Position numbers and translations under genes: made by a program. From assembly GCF_000954115.1 (NCBI RefSeq), contig NZ_CP010797.1, forward strand, positions 1,984,001-2,048,000: a stretch of DNA of 64,000 nt, written 5' to 3'. Positions 11,501 to 26,500 of this stretch are shown here, in pieces. Position 1 is the first letter of the stretch. The number at the start of each line of letters is the position of its first letter. The notes beneath the pieces are model-generated. The model did not search any database and was not told the origin of the DNA. It worked only from the letters and a program-made list of their open reading frames with translations. This DNA is from Rhodococcus sp. B7740 (GTDB lineage Bacteria > Actinomycetota > Actinomycetes > Mycobacteriales > Mycobacteriaceae).

Positions 11501-14500
11501 AGCATCTGCTCCTTGACCGCCTTGACCGCCTCGCTCAATTGCCGGCCACCGGCGAATGCGGCATCGACGTCGATACCGGTGAGGTCGAGGCGCACCGGGA
11601 ACAGGCTGGTCAGCCAGCCGACGGTGCGTCCCAGATCGGCTCCAGGCACCACTGCTTCCTCGCGGCCGTGCCCTTCGAGCTGCACCAGCGTGGCCGGTGC
11701 CGACATTCCGTGCTCCGCACGCAGTTTCGTGACCGCGAGCGCCAACCCGGCGAGCAACCCGTCGGCGACGCCACCGCGGAATATCTCCGGCACGGTCGTC
11801 AACAGACTGCGGGTCACCTCGGGTGTCAGTTCGACATCGACCCTGTCGAGGGTGGCAACGACGTCGAGTGCAGGATCGAAGGGACGCTCGCCGAGAACGG
11901 GGTCCTCGGTGTCGGCGATCCGACGCCACATCGGCAGTTCCGCCAGGCGCGCCTGGCTCGAGGCCGCATCGACCAACGCATGCGTCCACCGCCGCATCGA
12001 CGTTCCCACCTCGGGAAGAGCCGGGTTCGCTCCCGCGGACAACTGTGCCCACGCGGAGACGAAGTCGGGAATCAGGATTCGCCAGGACACGCCGTCGATC
12101 ACGAGGTGATGGGCGATGACGGAGAGCGTGCCTGCTTCGGTGGGGCCGTGATCGACCCATACGAAGGCGAGCATGCGTCCGGCCTCGGGGTCGAGGGTTC
12201 CGACAGCGGAATCGAATGCCGTTGCAGCGGAATCCGTGTCGGCCACGGTCAGCAACGAGCCCGCGTCGACACTCCCCGGTGCCGCAGCGTCGAGCCCCCA
12301 CCCACGGTCGTCGTGGACCAGGGTGGAGCGCACCACGTCGTGTCGATCGATCACGGCGTTCAGCGTCGCGAGAATTCCGGCTCGGTCTATGCCGATCGGC
12401 AGTTCGAGCGTGACGGCCTGATGGAACCGCGACCGGCCCCCACTGCGCTCCATCAGTGCGGCACCGAACGGCGGCAACGGCATCCAGCCGATTCCACCGC
12501 CGTCGAGTTCCTCGAGCACGACCGCGTCGCTGCCTTCGCCGACGGTCACCGCGATCTCGGCGAGACCCGCGACGGTCTTGCGCTCGAACACATCTCGTGG
12601 CCCGAATTGGATTCCCCGTGCCTTCGCGCGGGAGACCAGCTGGATGGAGACGATGCTGTCGCCCCCGAGCGCGAAGAACGAATCGTCGACGCCGACGGTG
12701 TCGAGTCCGAGCACGTCCGCGAAGACCTCCGCGATGATGCGTTCGGTATCGGTACTGGCGGTGCGGTATTCGGCGTCGCTTCCGAACTCCGGTTCCGGTA
12801 GCGCTCGTCGGTCGAGCTTGCCGTTCGGGCCGAGCGGCAAGGCGTCGAGAGTCACGAGACCGGCGGGAACCATGTACTCGGGCACCGATGCGGCGACGGC
12901 AGCGGTGACCGCGTCGGCGTCGATCGTCGTCCCGGCAGCGGGCACGAGGTAGCCCACCAGGATTTCACCGGCCGACGGCGTCCGACGCACGAGGACCACC
13001 GCCTGGTCGACGGACGGGTGTGCCGTCAGCGCGGCCTCGATCTCGCCCAGCTCTATCCGCAGTCCGCGCAGCTTGACCTGGAAGTCGGTGCGACCGAGGT
13101 ATTCGAGCTCACCGTCGGCGGTCCACCGAACCAGGTCTCCGGTGCGGTACATCCTCGACCCGGCAGTGCCGTGCGGGTCGGCGACGAACCGGTCTGCGGT
13201 GAGGTCCGCACGCCCCAGATATCCACGGGCGAGTTGAATTCCGGCGAGATACAGCTCCCCGGGAACCCCGACCGGAACCGGGTGCAGGCGTGCATCGAGC
13301 ACGGTGACTCGGGTGTTCCAGACCGGAGCGCCGATGGGGACCGACGCGATGTCGGCCGGCACCACGCGGTGGTAGGTCACGTCGACTGCGGCCTCGGTCG
13401 GGCCGTACAGATTGTGCAGCTCGGTGGTCGGCAGTGCAACGCGCAGGGCCGACGCGACCGAGGCAGGCAGCGCCTCGCCGGAGGCGAAGACCGCACGCAA
13501 ACCGGTGCAGTTCGAGACGCCGTCGGCGGTGGCGAACACCGCGAGCAGCGAGGGCACGAAGTGGGCAACGGTGATGCCGCGTTGCGCGACGGTGTTCACC
13601 AGGTAGATCGGATCCCGATGGCCGTCGGGTTCGGCGATCACGAGCTCGGCACCGATCTGCAACGGCCAGAACAGCTCCCACACCGACACGTCGAACGTGA
13701 CCGGCGTCTTCTGCAACACCTTGTCGCTCTCGGTGAGTGAGTACTCCGCCTGCATCCACAGCAATCGGTTGACGATCGACTCGTGGCTCACCGCGACACC
13801 CTTGGGGCGACCGGTCGATCCGGACGTGAAGATGACGTAGGCGATGTCGGCGGGCCGCAGCGGTGCGATCCGCTCGGCGTCGGTCATCGGTGCAGCGGAC
13901 ACACCTGTGGTGTCGACGGCGTCGACCAGGATTCGCGTGACATCGGATCGGAGTCCGGTGCCGTCTCGCTCGGTCGTGAGCAGGACCACCGGTGCCGCGG
14001 TGTCGAGGATGTACCCGATTCGTTCGGCGGGCAGATCCGGATCGACCGGAACGTAGGCACCACCGGCGGTGAGCACCGCATAGATGCCCACCAGCATGTC
14101 GACCGATCGCCGCATGGCGGTCGCCACGACGGTTTCCGGGCCCACTCCTTCCGAGACGAGAACTCGCGCCAGTGCGTTCACGCGGTCCGAGAACTCGCGA
14201 TAGCTCACCCGTTCGTCGCCGAAGCTCGTCGCGATGTTCTCCGGGCTCGCCGCAACCCGGGACTCGAACAGGGACACCAGCGTCGCCGCGGCATCCACCT
14301 CGTGCCCGGTCGCGTTCCACTCCTCCAGGACGCGGGAGCGCTCACCGTCCTCGAGAATGTCGACGTCACCGACCACGCGATCCGGGTCGTCGACGAGAGT
14401 GCCGAGGACGCGCACCAGGCGACGCGCGAGCGAACTCATGGTCGACTCGTCGAACAGATCTGTGGCGTAATCGAATTGGACGTCGATACCGGCGGGAGCG

Positions 14501-17500
14501 CCGGATTCGTCGACGTTCTCCCACAGCGTGACCTGCAGATCGAACTTGGCGAACGCGCTGCCGAGGTCGATTCCCTCGACAACGAGCTCGGGCAGCGTCA
14601 ACGTCTGCCGTTCGAGGTTCTGGAAGGTCAGCATGACCTGGAAGATCGGATGCCTGGCCTGAGACCTGTCCGGTGCCAGCTCGTCGACGAGCCGCTCGAA
14701 CGGCACGTCGGCGTGCCCGAAGGCACCGAGATCGGCGTCTCGGACGAGCGCCAGTTGCTCGCGCAACGACGCCGCCGGGTTCACCCCGGTACGCAGCGCG
14801 AGCGTGTTGACGAACATGCCGACGAGTCCGTCCAGATCGGCGTCGCCTCGGCCTGCCACCGGGGTTCCGATCGTGACGTCGTCGGTTCCCGCCATCGCAG
14901 ACAGCAATACGGCCAGGGCGGTGTGCACCACCATGAAGTCGGTCGCATTGGCGGATCGGGCGAGGCGGGCGATGTTCGACTGCAGGGCCGCATCGATCGA
15001 GAAGTTGTACGCCGCACCACGATAGGACGCCACGGCGGGCCGTGGACGGTCGGTGGCCAGATCGAGCTGCGCCGGCGCTCCCGCGAGGACCGCCGTCCAG
15101 TACGCCAACTGAGCTGCCAGTGGCGACTCGGGGTCGTCCGCCGAACCGAGGACGTCCCGCTGCCACAAGGTGTAGTCCGCGTACTGCACGGCAAGTGGTG
15201 CCCACTGCGGACTCTCCCCCGCTACGCGGGCGGTGTAGGCGAGCATCACGTCCCGGGTCAGCGGCCCCATCGAGAATCCGTCCGCGGCGATGTGGTGCGC
15301 CACGAACGCCAGCACGTACTCGGACTCGCTCAGCCGCAGAATCCGGACCCGAACCGGAACGGCACGGGTCACGTCGAATCCGGCCGAGACGAAGGTTCGC
15401 AGGACCTGCTCCACGGAGCCGGCATCGACGTCGTCGACGGCCACCGTCACGCCCGCCTCGGCGGTACCGAGAACCACCTGACTGCCTCGTCCGTCGACCT
15501 CCGGGTAGACGGTGCGCAGAATTTCGTGGCGTGCGATCACATCGAGGACGGCACTCGACAGAGCATCGGCATCGATATTGCCGGACAACCGAATTGCCAC
15601 CGGAATGTTGTTCACGGCAGAGGTCGGATCGAACTGGCTCAGGAACCACATGCGCTGCTGCGCCATCGACAGCGGAACCACGTCGGGCCGCGGACGTGCC
15701 GTGAGCGCCCGTCGTGCACCGGTGCCCACCTTGGATTCGACGGCACGGGCGAGCGAGCGAACGGTCGGCGACTCGAATATCGATCGCACCGGCACCTGAG
15801 TGTCGAGCGCGGCTCCCAGTCGGGAGACCACCTGGGTCGCGATCAGCGAGTTGCCGCCGAGCGCGAAGAAGTCGTCGTCCAGACCGACGCGTTCCACCGA
15901 GAGCACCTCGGCGAACACCGTCGCCACTGCCTCTTCGACCGGGTTGGTCGGTGCGCGGAACTGTACGGTCTCGAACTGCGGCTCCGGCAACGCTTTTCGG
16001 TCCAGCTTCCCGTTGGCGTTGCGAGGCAATGCATCGAGGATCACGAAAGCCGACGGAACCATGTACGACGGCAACCGGCCGGACAGAGCCGAGCGCAGCC
16101 CGTCGGAGTCCACCGTGGCACCGGGAGCGGGCACGACGTAGGCCACGAGCCGGGCGCCGAGTCCGGTGTCGTCGAGCGCAAGCACCGCAACATCGCCGAC
16201 CTCGCTCAGCGACCCCAGTGCAGCATCGATGTCGCCGAGTTCGATGCGGAATCCACGGATCTTGACCTGGAAGTCGGTTCGGCCGACGTACTCGAGTTGG
16301 CCGTCCTTACGCCAGGTGACGAGGTCGCCGGTGCGGTACAGCCGTCCGCCCGGAGTGAACGGGTCGGCCACGAAGCGCTCCGCGGTCAGGTCCGGCCGAG
16401 CGACGTAGCCCTCGGCCAGCTGCACGCCCGCGAGATAGAGCTCGCCTGCCACGCCCACCGGTACCGGTGCCAGACGCGAGTCCAGGACGTAGACCCGGGT
16501 GTTCCATTCGGGTCCACCGATGGGTACGGAGGTGCCGCTCGTCCGGGCGACGCGATGTGCGGTCACCGACACAGCGGCTTCCGTCGGGCCGTATAGGTTG
16601 TCCAGTCGCGCGGTGGAGGCACGCAGTGCGCGGTCTGCGGTCGCCACCGGAAGCGCCTCACCGATCGCCAGGATCCTCTTCAGACTCTTGGGAAGTGATC
16701 CCGCCGACGCGGCGACGAGGGCGTCGAGCACGGAGGGCACGGTGTGCAGCGTGGTGACCGATCGTTCGGCGATCAGGTCCACCAGATAGGCCGCATCACC
16801 CTGTGCACCGGCCTCGGCGATCACGACGGCACCGCCGGAGATCGTCGCCACCCAGAATTCCCAGACGGACAGGTCGAACGTCGCTGCGGTCTTCAGCAGC
16901 ACCCGGTCGGTGCTGTCGATTCCGTAATGGTCTGCCTGCCAGAGCAACTGGTTGACGATCGCGCGGTGGCTCACCGCGACGCCCTTGGGTCGACCGGTCG
17001 ATCCGGACGTGAAGATGACGTACGCGGTGTTGGCGGCGCGCAGCGGAGCGGTGCGCTCGGCGTCGGTGACGGGCGCATCGGACAACGCCGCATCCGAACC
17101 GTGCAGCCTGGGATCTGTGTCGATCGACACGACCGGCACCGTTGCGGTGTCGATGTCGACACCGGCGGTGCTGAGCACCAGCGCCGGAGCGGCGACCTCG
17201 AGGATGTAGGTGTTCCGCTCGGCGGGCTGATCGGGGTCGATCGGCACGTACGCGCCGCCGGCCTTGGTGACTGCGTACATGGCCACCAGCAACTCGACGG
17301 ACCTGCGGATCGCCAGGGCCACGGTCACCTGGGGGCCGACCCCCGAAGCGATCAGGACCCGCGCAAGCCGGTTGATCCGTGCGTCGAACTCACGGTAGGT
17401 CAGCGATTGCCGTGCGTCGATCAGCGCGATCGCGTCCGGGTCCGCCTGCACCCGACGGTCGAACAGTGCCGCCAGGGTCGGATCGGAGTCGACCGGATGC

Positions 17501-20500
17501 GCGGTGTCGTTCCATTCGTGCACGATGGTGTTGCGTTCGGTCGCAGTGAGGACATCGAGATCCCCGACGACGACCGAGGGGTCGTTCGCCACGGCCCGCA
17601 GCACCTCGACGAATCGCTCGACGAAACCGTCGATGGTCGATCGGTCGAACAGGTCTGTGGCGTAACTGAATTCGGCCGTCAACTCGGCCGGTGAACCGTC
17701 CGATTCGTACTGGTCCGATATCGACAGCTGCAGATCGGTCTTGGCCGTCGTCGTATCGGCGTCGACCGCACTGACCGTCAGCCCGGGGAGCTCGAACGTC
17801 GAATCGGCGAGGTTCTGGAAACTCAGGCCGATCTGGAACAACGGGTTGCGGGCGGTCGAACGGACCGGGTTGAGCACCTCGACGAGGCGCTCGAACGGCA
17901 CGTCCGCATGCGCGAATGCGGACAGGTCACGCTCGCGGGACTGCGCGAGCAGCTCCTCGAACGTCATCGACGGCTCGACCGTCGACCGGAACACCAACGT
18001 GTTGACGAACATTCCGATCATGGGATCGAGGGCACGCTCGCCGCGGCCGGCGATGGGGCTGCCGATGGCGATGTCCTCGGAACCGGAGAGCTTGGCCAGG
18101 AACACCGCGAACGCCGAGTGCACGACCATGAACAACGTGGACCGATGTGCGCGTGCAAGTTCGGCGAGAGCCTCGTGCAGTCCCGCGTCGACGGTGAAAC
18201 GCACCGTGTCGCCACGGAAGCTCTGGCTCGGCGGGCGTGGGCGATCGGCGGGAAGCGCCAGCTGATCCGGCAGCTCGGCCAAAGCCTGCTTCCAGAACGA
18301 AACCTGCCGGGCGGCAAGTGAATCGGGATCGGATTCGGAACCGAGTACGTCACGCTGCCACAAGGCGAAGTCGACGTACTGCACGGGGAGCGGTTCCCAG
18401 TCCGGCGCGCTACCGGTCGAGCGCGCGGTGTACGCAGTCATGATGTCCACTGCCAACGGGCCCATCGAGGCACCGTCCGCCGAGACGTGGTGGACGACGA
18501 ATGCCAGAACGTACTCGGCATCGGCGACGCGGAACAGTCGGGCATCGACCGGCACCTCGGCGGTGACGTCGAAGCCGCGTCGGAAGAATTCCCCGACGAC
18601 CGCCGCGACATCGTCCTGCTCACCGGCGGACAGGTCGCGGACGGTCAGGTCCAGGGAGACCTCGGCGGCCGGAAGTACCTGCTGGTACGGGCCTTCGGGC
18701 GAATCGGGGTACTGCGTCCGCAGCGATTCGTGACGTTCGAGAACGTCGAGAACGGCCGAGTGCAACGCCGCGACGTCGAGGTCACCCGACAGCCGCACCG
18801 CGAACGGGATGTTGTCCACCGACGACGTGGTGTCGAACCGGTTCAGGAACCAGTAGCGCTGCTGGGCCGACGACAGGGGCGGGCGTTCCGGACGCGGTCT
18901 CGGTGCCAGTGTCGCCCTGGAACCGGATCCGACGGCTGTCTCCACGTGCGCCGCCAGCGCGGCAACGGTCGGGCTCTCGAAGAGTGCCCGTGCCGGCACC
19001 ACGGTGTCCAGAGCCGCGCCGAGCCGCGAGACGACCTGCGTTGCGATCAGCGAGTTTCCGCCGAGTGCGAAGAAGTCGTCGTCGAGCCCCACCCGGTCGA
19101 TACCGAGCACACCGGCGAACACATCCGCGACGGTCTCCTCGACCGCGGTGGTGGGTGCCCTGAAACGACCGGCCTCGAACACCGGGGCAGGTAGTGCGGT
19201 CCGGTCGAGCTTGCCGACCGGGGTCAGCGGGATCGCATCGAGAACCACGATGGACGCCGGAATCATGTACCCCGGCAGCGACTTTCCGACGAAAGCGGCG
19301 AGTTCCTCGACATCGATCACGCTGCCGCGCACGGGCAGAACGTAGGACACGAGAGTCGTGACGCCGGAGGGAAGCAGATGACCCACCGTCACTGCGAAAT
19401 CGACGCTGGGATCGGCGGCGAGCGCCGAGTCGATCTCGCCGAGCTCGATACGGAATCCGCGCACCTTCACCTGGAAATCGGTACGTCCCACGAACTGCAG
19501 CTGCAGATCGTCCGTCCACCGCACCACGTCGCCGGTGCGGTACATCCGTGCGCCGTCGATGCCGTACGGGTTGGCCACGAAGCGCTCGGAAGACAGACCG
19601 GGCCTACCGAGATAGCCGCGAGCGAGCGCACCGCCCGACAGATAGAGGTCACCCGCGACACCGGTCGGAACCGGTTCGAGTCGGGAATCGAGGATGAGCA
19701 CGGACATGCCGTGGATGGGTCGACCGATGGTGATCGGTGCGCCGGGCGTCAACTCGGCGAAGCTCGAGATGATCGTCGTCTCGGTCGGCCCGTATCCGTT
19801 GAAGTACTTTCGGCCCGGTGCCCATCGGGCGAGCAGTTCGGGAGTGGTCACATCGCCGCCGACCGAGAGCACTTCGAGCGAGTCGATACCGTGCGGATCC
19901 ATCGTGCCCAGAACTGCCGGGGTGATGATGGTGTGGGTGACCTTCTCCGCCTTCAGCAGTTCGGACAGCTCGGTGCCGCCGAGAATCGACGCCGGCACGA
20001 TGACCAACGTCGCACCGACGGAGAACGCTGCCATCCACTCCAGGACCGAAGGATCGAAGTTGGGCGAGCAGACGTGCAGGAACCTCGAGGCCGGCTTCAG
20101 GTGGTACAGGTCGGTTGCTGCGTCGAGCACCCCGCCGAGTCCGGCGTGCGTGACGACGACGCCCTTCGGCTTACCCGTCGAGCCGGAGGTGTAGATGACG
20201 TAGGCCGGGTTCTGGAACGTGACGGGCCGCAGTCGGTCGGCGTCGGTGACCGGCTCGGCGGACCGCGTGCGGACCTCGGCCACGAACTCGTCGTCGTCGA
20301 GGCTCGACCACGGAAGACTCGGGTGTCCGGCGGACAGCGCATCCGAATGCGCGCTGGTGGTCAGACCGAGCATGGCACCGGAGTCGGCGATCATGTGCCC
20401 GATTCGGTCCTCCGGATACGTGGGATCGACGGGCAGGTGGGCCGCACCCGACTTCGCCACTGCCCACACCGCCAGCACCATAAGGTAGGAGCGTTGAAAT

Positions 20501-23500
20501 GCCAGTGCCACAACGGATTCGGGGCCCGCACCGCGTTCGATGAGAACGCGGGCGAGCTGGGAGGAGGTCGCGTCGAGTTCGGCGTAGGAGATCGATCGTC
20601 CCTCGTACCTGATGGCCACGGCCGACGGATCGAGGGCGGCTCCGGCCGTGAGTATCTCGGCCAGGGTGCCGCCGGCCAGCACGTCGTCACCGTGCACGTG
20701 TGTGAGGCGGTCGTACTCGTCGTCGTAGAGAATCGACAGGTCGCCGACCGGAACGTCCGGTGTGGTGGCAACCGCGTCGAGCAACCACCGGAATCGGCGC
20801 GAGAACACTTCGATCGTCCTCTCGTCGAACAGATCTCGCGCATAGACGAAGCTGGCCGCGAGACCGGCTCCACCGGGCTTCTCGTGCAGGGTCAACGACA
20901 GGTCGAACTTGGCGGTGTCGACCTCGACGTCCACGGCGGAGACCGTGAGTCCCGGAAGCTCGAAGTGGCTCGGCGGGAGATTCTCGAAGGCGATCGCCAC
21001 CTGGAACAGCGGATGACGCGCCGTCGACCGTTCGGGCTCGAGCAGATCGACCAGTCGCTCGAACGGGATGTCCGCGTGCGCGAACGCCTCGAGGTCCACG
21101 TCACGGACCTGTGCCAGCAGTTCGGTGAATCCTCGGCTTCGGTCGACCTTCGTGCGCAGCACCAACGTGTTGACGAACATGCCGATCACGTCGTCGAGTA
21201 CTGCCTCACCTCGTCCGGCCACGGCCGTACCGACGGCGACGTCGTCGGAGGTCGACATCCGCGCCAGGAACAGGGCGAGGGCACCGTGGACGACCATGAA
21301 CAACGTGGTTCCGGTCGACTTGGCCAGCTCGGTCAGCGACTCGTGCACCTCGGCATCGATGTCGAACTGGAATCGCCCGCCCTCGTACGACTGCACCGCC
21401 GGACGTGGCCGGTCGTACGGCAAGGTCAGCTCACTCGGCAGATCCGCCAGTGCAGTACGCCAGTAGTCGGCCTGCGTTGCCATCAGGCTGCCCGGTTCGG
21501 TGTCGTCACCGAGAACGTCACGCTGCCATACGGCGAAGTCGGCGTACTGCACCGCCAGTGGTGTCCACGCGGGAGAGTCTCCGGCCACTCGGGCCACGTA
21601 CGCAGTCATGACGTCGCGGGTCAGCGGCCCCATCGACCAACCGTCGGCACTGATGTGGTGCACCACGAACACGAGCACGTACTCGTCGTCCGAGATTTGG
21701 AAGAGCTTGGCGCGCAACGGAGCCGACTCCGTCACGTCGAAGCCCTCGGACGCGAAGGCGACGAGGTCGCCGATCACCTGTTCCGCCGAGGAGGCGATCG
21801 GGGTCAGGTCCGGTGCGACGGACGCGGCGGACAGGACCACCTGGTGCCCGGTGCCGTCCACGCTCGGGTACACGGTGCGCAGCGCTTCGTGTCGGTCGAG
21901 GACATCGGTGACGGCGGACTGCAGCGCGGAGACGTTCAGCGCCCCGGAGAGCCGGATGGCCACCGGAATGTTGTTGACGGCGGATTCGGGCTCGAAGCGG
22001 TTCAGGAACCACATCCGCTGCTGTGCCAGGGAGAGCGGGATCTGCTCGGGGCGCTCCTGCGGCACCAACGGTGCCGAAGTCCCGGTTCCGACGTGGCTTT
22101 CCAATGCTGCCGCCAGGGCCGCAACGGTACTGGCCTCGAACATCACGCGGACGGGCACGGTCGTGCGCAACTCGGTACCCAGCCGCGAGGCGACCCGGGT
22201 TGCGACGAGCGAGTTTCCGCCGAGGGCGAAGAAGTCGTCGTCGACGCCGATGCGGTCGATGCCGAGAACGGCAGCGAACACCTCTCCGACGATCTCCTCC
22301 ATGGGATTCGTCGGAGCACGGTACTCGGTCGCCTGGAAGTGCGGATCCGGCAGCGCTTTTCGGTCGAGCTTGCCACTGGCACCGAGTGGGAACTCGGCCA
22401 GTTCGACCAGTGCGGCCGGAACCATGTACTCGGCCAATCGTTCACGCAGCGCCCCGAGGACCTGGCTGTGGTCGACCGGTCCGTCGGCGGGAACGACGTA
22501 GCCCACCAGCTGGTCTCGACGGACCAGCACCACCGCTTGCTCGATGCCGGACAGTTCCAGCAATGCCGATTCGATCTCGCCGAGTTCGATACGCAGGCCA
22601 CGCAGCTTCACCTGGAAGTCCGACCGACCGATGTACTCCAGTTCACCATCGGGGAGCCACCGCACCACGTCACCGGTGCGGTACATCCGAGAACCCCTGG
22701 GTCCGAACGGATCCGCGACGAAGCGGTCCGCGGTCAGGTCGGGGCGTCGCACGTAGCCGCGGGCCAGCTGGGTGCCTGCGAGGTAGAGCTCGCCGGTCAC
22801 CCCTGCCGGTACCGGCACCAGGTGCGAGTCGAGCACGTAGACAGAGGTGTTCCACACCGGCGCACCGATGGGCATGACTTCCGAGTCCTCGTCCGTGACC
22901 GCGTGATAGGTCACGTCGACGGCAGCCTCGGTGGGGCCGTACAGGTTGTGCAGTGACAGTTGTGGCAGGGCAGCGCGCAACGCATGCGCTGTCGTGGGGG
23001 GAAGCGCTTCGCCGGAGGCGAAGACCAGGCGGAGCGATTCGGCAGCGTGCGGTGCGCGCCGAGCTTCGGGTACGAACACCGACATCATCGACGGCACGAA
23101 GTGCACCACCGACACATGCTCACGAGCAATCACATCGAGCAGATACAACGCATCCCGATGACCATCCGGAACAGCGATGGCCACCGACGCACCGTTCTGC
23201 AACGCCCAGAAGAACTCCCACACCGACACATCGAACGTCGACGGAGTCTTCTGCAACACCACATCCCCGGCGCTCAACCCGTACTCGTGCTGCATCCACA
23301 ACAACCGATTCACGATCGCCTCGTGTGAAACCCCCACACCCTTCGGACGACCCGTCGAACCCGACGTGAAGATCACATACGCGAGATTCGACGCCCGCAA
23401 CGGAGCCGTGCGCTCGGCATCGGACAACGGCAACGGCGACAGACCCGACACATCGACAGTGTCGATATCGACCGTCTCGACCCCCGCGAACTCCACATGA

Positions 23501-26500
23501 TCACGCGTCGTCGACAACACCCGAACCGGAGCCGCCGTCGCCACGATGTACTCGTTGCGATCCGCCGGCTGCGACGGATCGATCGGCACATACCCCGCAC
23601 CGGCCTTCACGATCGCATACATACCCACGAACAGGTCCAGACTCCGCCCGATCGCGAGCCCCACCAGCGAATCAGGACCAACCCCCACCGACACCAGAAG
23701 TCGCGCAAGACGATTCGCACGCCCCGCGAACTCCGCATACGTCAACCGCTCACCCTCGAACACCAACGCCTGCGCATCCGGAGTCTCGGCCACCTGACAA
23801 TCGAACAGGTCGACCAGCGTTGTGCCCGAATCGATTTCGGACACCACTCCGGCACCGAGCGCGAGAACAGACGTACGCTCGGCCGGGTCGATCAGGTGGA
23901 TGTCACCGATCGTGGCCGTGGGCGAGTCGGTGATCGCTGCCAGAATCTGCTCGAACCGCCGACCGAATTCGGCCATAGTGGATTCGTCGAAGAGGTCGGC
24001 GGCGTAGGTCAGCGCCACGGTCAGACCCGACGGCTCGCCTTCTGCGGCAATCGAATTCCACAACGTCACCTGCAGGTCGAACTTCGCCAGATCCGCCTCG
24101 TAGTCGAGTGCGGCAACGCGAAGACCCGGGATCTCCACCGAGGTCTGGTCGAGATTCTGGAACGTGAGCATCACCTGGAACAGCGGATGGCGGGCCTGCG
24201 ACCGCGCCGGAGCCAACGCGTCGACCAGCTTCTCGAACGGCACGTCGGCGTGCGAGAACGCCGCGAGGTCGACGCCTCTCACCTCACGCAGGAAGTCCTC
24301 GAACGTCGCGTCCGATTCGACGGCGGTGCGCAGAACCAGGGTGTTGACGAACATACCGATGACGTTGTCGAGCACTGCGTCGCCACGTCCGGCCACCGGT
24401 GTGCCGATCGAGATGTCCTCGCTGGCAGAGAGTTTGGCGAGCAGAATCGCCAGTGCGGCGTGCACGACCATGAAGGTGGTCGCACCGTGTGCGCGGCCGA
24501 GCTTCTCGAGCGAGAAAACCAGGTCTGCATCGATCTCGAACTTGTACGTGCCACCTCGGGTGGTGGCGACGGCAGGACGGGGCCGGTCGGTCGGCAGTTC
24601 CAGTTGGTCGGGCGCTCCGCCGAGGCGTCCGCGCCAATATTCCTGCTGAGCCGAGAGGACCGACTCGGGGTCGTCCTCGTTGCCGAGAACCTTTCTCTGC
24701 CACAGCGTGAAGTCGGCGTATTGCACCTCGAGCGGAGTCCACTGCGGGTCGTGGCCGTTCGAGCGGGCAACGTAGGCCGTCACCACGTCGCGAGTGAGCG
24801 GACCCATGGAGAATCCGTCGGCGGCGATGTGGTGGACCACGAACGCGAGCACGTGCTCGGTGTCCGACAACGCGAGCAGCAATGTCCGGAAGGGTAGCTG
24901 CACCGACAGGTCGAACGGGCGTAGAGCGAACTCGAGCAGGGTGGCGGGAAGCTCCGCCTCGTCCGCCGCCGAGATCTCCAGTTCGACTGTGGCCGAATCG
25001 GATGGGAGTACGTGCTGGTAGCCGACACCGTCGCGGTCCGGGAACACGGTGCGCAGCGACTCGTGCCGATCGAGAACGTCGGCGAGCGCGGCACGCAGCG
25101 CCGTGAGGTCGAGTGCACCGGACAGGGTCAGGGCCACCGGGATGTTGTTGACGGCAGATTCGGGCTCGAATCTGTTGAGGAACCACATGCGCTGCTGAGC
25201 CAGCGACAGCGGGACGTGGTCGTGATCCGGCTGCGCGGTCAACGGAATGCGGTGGCCGGTCGAATCCGACGCGTCCACGGCCGCGGCGAGTTCGGCAACG
25301 GTCGGAGCGTCGAAGAAGGCACGGACGTCGACGGCCGAACCGCGTTCGGCGTTGACCCGCGCGATCACGCGGGTGGCGTTGAGGGAGTTGCCGCCGAGTG
25401 CGAAGAAGTCGTCGTCGACACCGATGCGTTCGATACCGAGCACGGTCTCGAAGATCGAGACCAACGCGGTCTCGGTCTCGGTGCTCGGTGCGCGGTATTC
25501 CTGCACCTGCGATGCGAAATCGGGTGCAGGCAGCGCTTTTCGGTCGAGTTTGCCGCTCGCGTTCAGCGGAAACTCGTCCAGGACGACGAACACCGACGGC
25601 ACCATGTACTCCGGCATGCGCCGTCGCACCGCGTCCGCGAGGCCGTCGTGATCGAGATCGGGATCGGTGCTGACGACGTATCCGACGAGCTGCTGTTCCG
25701 ACTGCTCGGACGAATGGAGCAGCACGGCCGCCTGAGTCACCTCGGGCTCGGCGAGCAGCGCCGATTCGATTTCGCCCAGCTCGATGCGCAGGCCGCGCAG
25801 CTTGATCTGGAAGTCGGTGCGCCCGATGTACTCGATGAGGCCGTCGCCGCGTCGGCGCACCAGGTCACCGGTGCGGTACATGCGGTCACCCGGCTCACCG
25901 AACGGGTCGGCCACGAACCGGTCGGCGGTCAGGTCGGTGCGTCCGAGGTATCCGCGAGCGAGCTGCACGCCCGCAAGATAGAGCTCACCCTCGACTCCGC
26001 GGGGCGATCGCCGCAGTCCTTCGTCGAGCACGTACAGGTCGGTGTCGTCGACGGCGGCGCCGATGGGAACCGAGGCTTCTTCCACCTGTTGGGTTCGGTA
26101 GTACGTGACGTCGACGGCCGCTTCCGTCGGCCCGTACAGATTGTGCAGTTCCGCGTTCGAGATGGAGTGGAACGCGTTGACGGTGCGCGCCGGGAGTGCC
26201 TCGCCGGAGGCGAACACCATTCGGAGTGAATCGGCCTGCGCAGCAGTGGGTTCGGCGACGTACACCGAGAGCATGGACGGGACGAAGTGCGTCACGCTCA
26301 CGCTGCGCTCGCCGATGACGCGGGCGAGGTAGGCGGGGTCGCGGTGGCCCTCGGGCTCGGCGATCACGAGCGTGGCACCGATCTGCAACGGCCAGAAGAA
26401 CTCCCACACCGATACGTCGAACGTGAACGGTGTCTTCTGCAGCACGACGTCGTCGGTGATCATCGCATATTCGCGCTGACGCCAGGAGATGTTGGCGACG

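Noticed and set aside
19378..22956. Plus-strand open frame of about 1190 codons
   Set aside because: Same reason: an antisense shadow of NRPS2 with no recognisable protein content.
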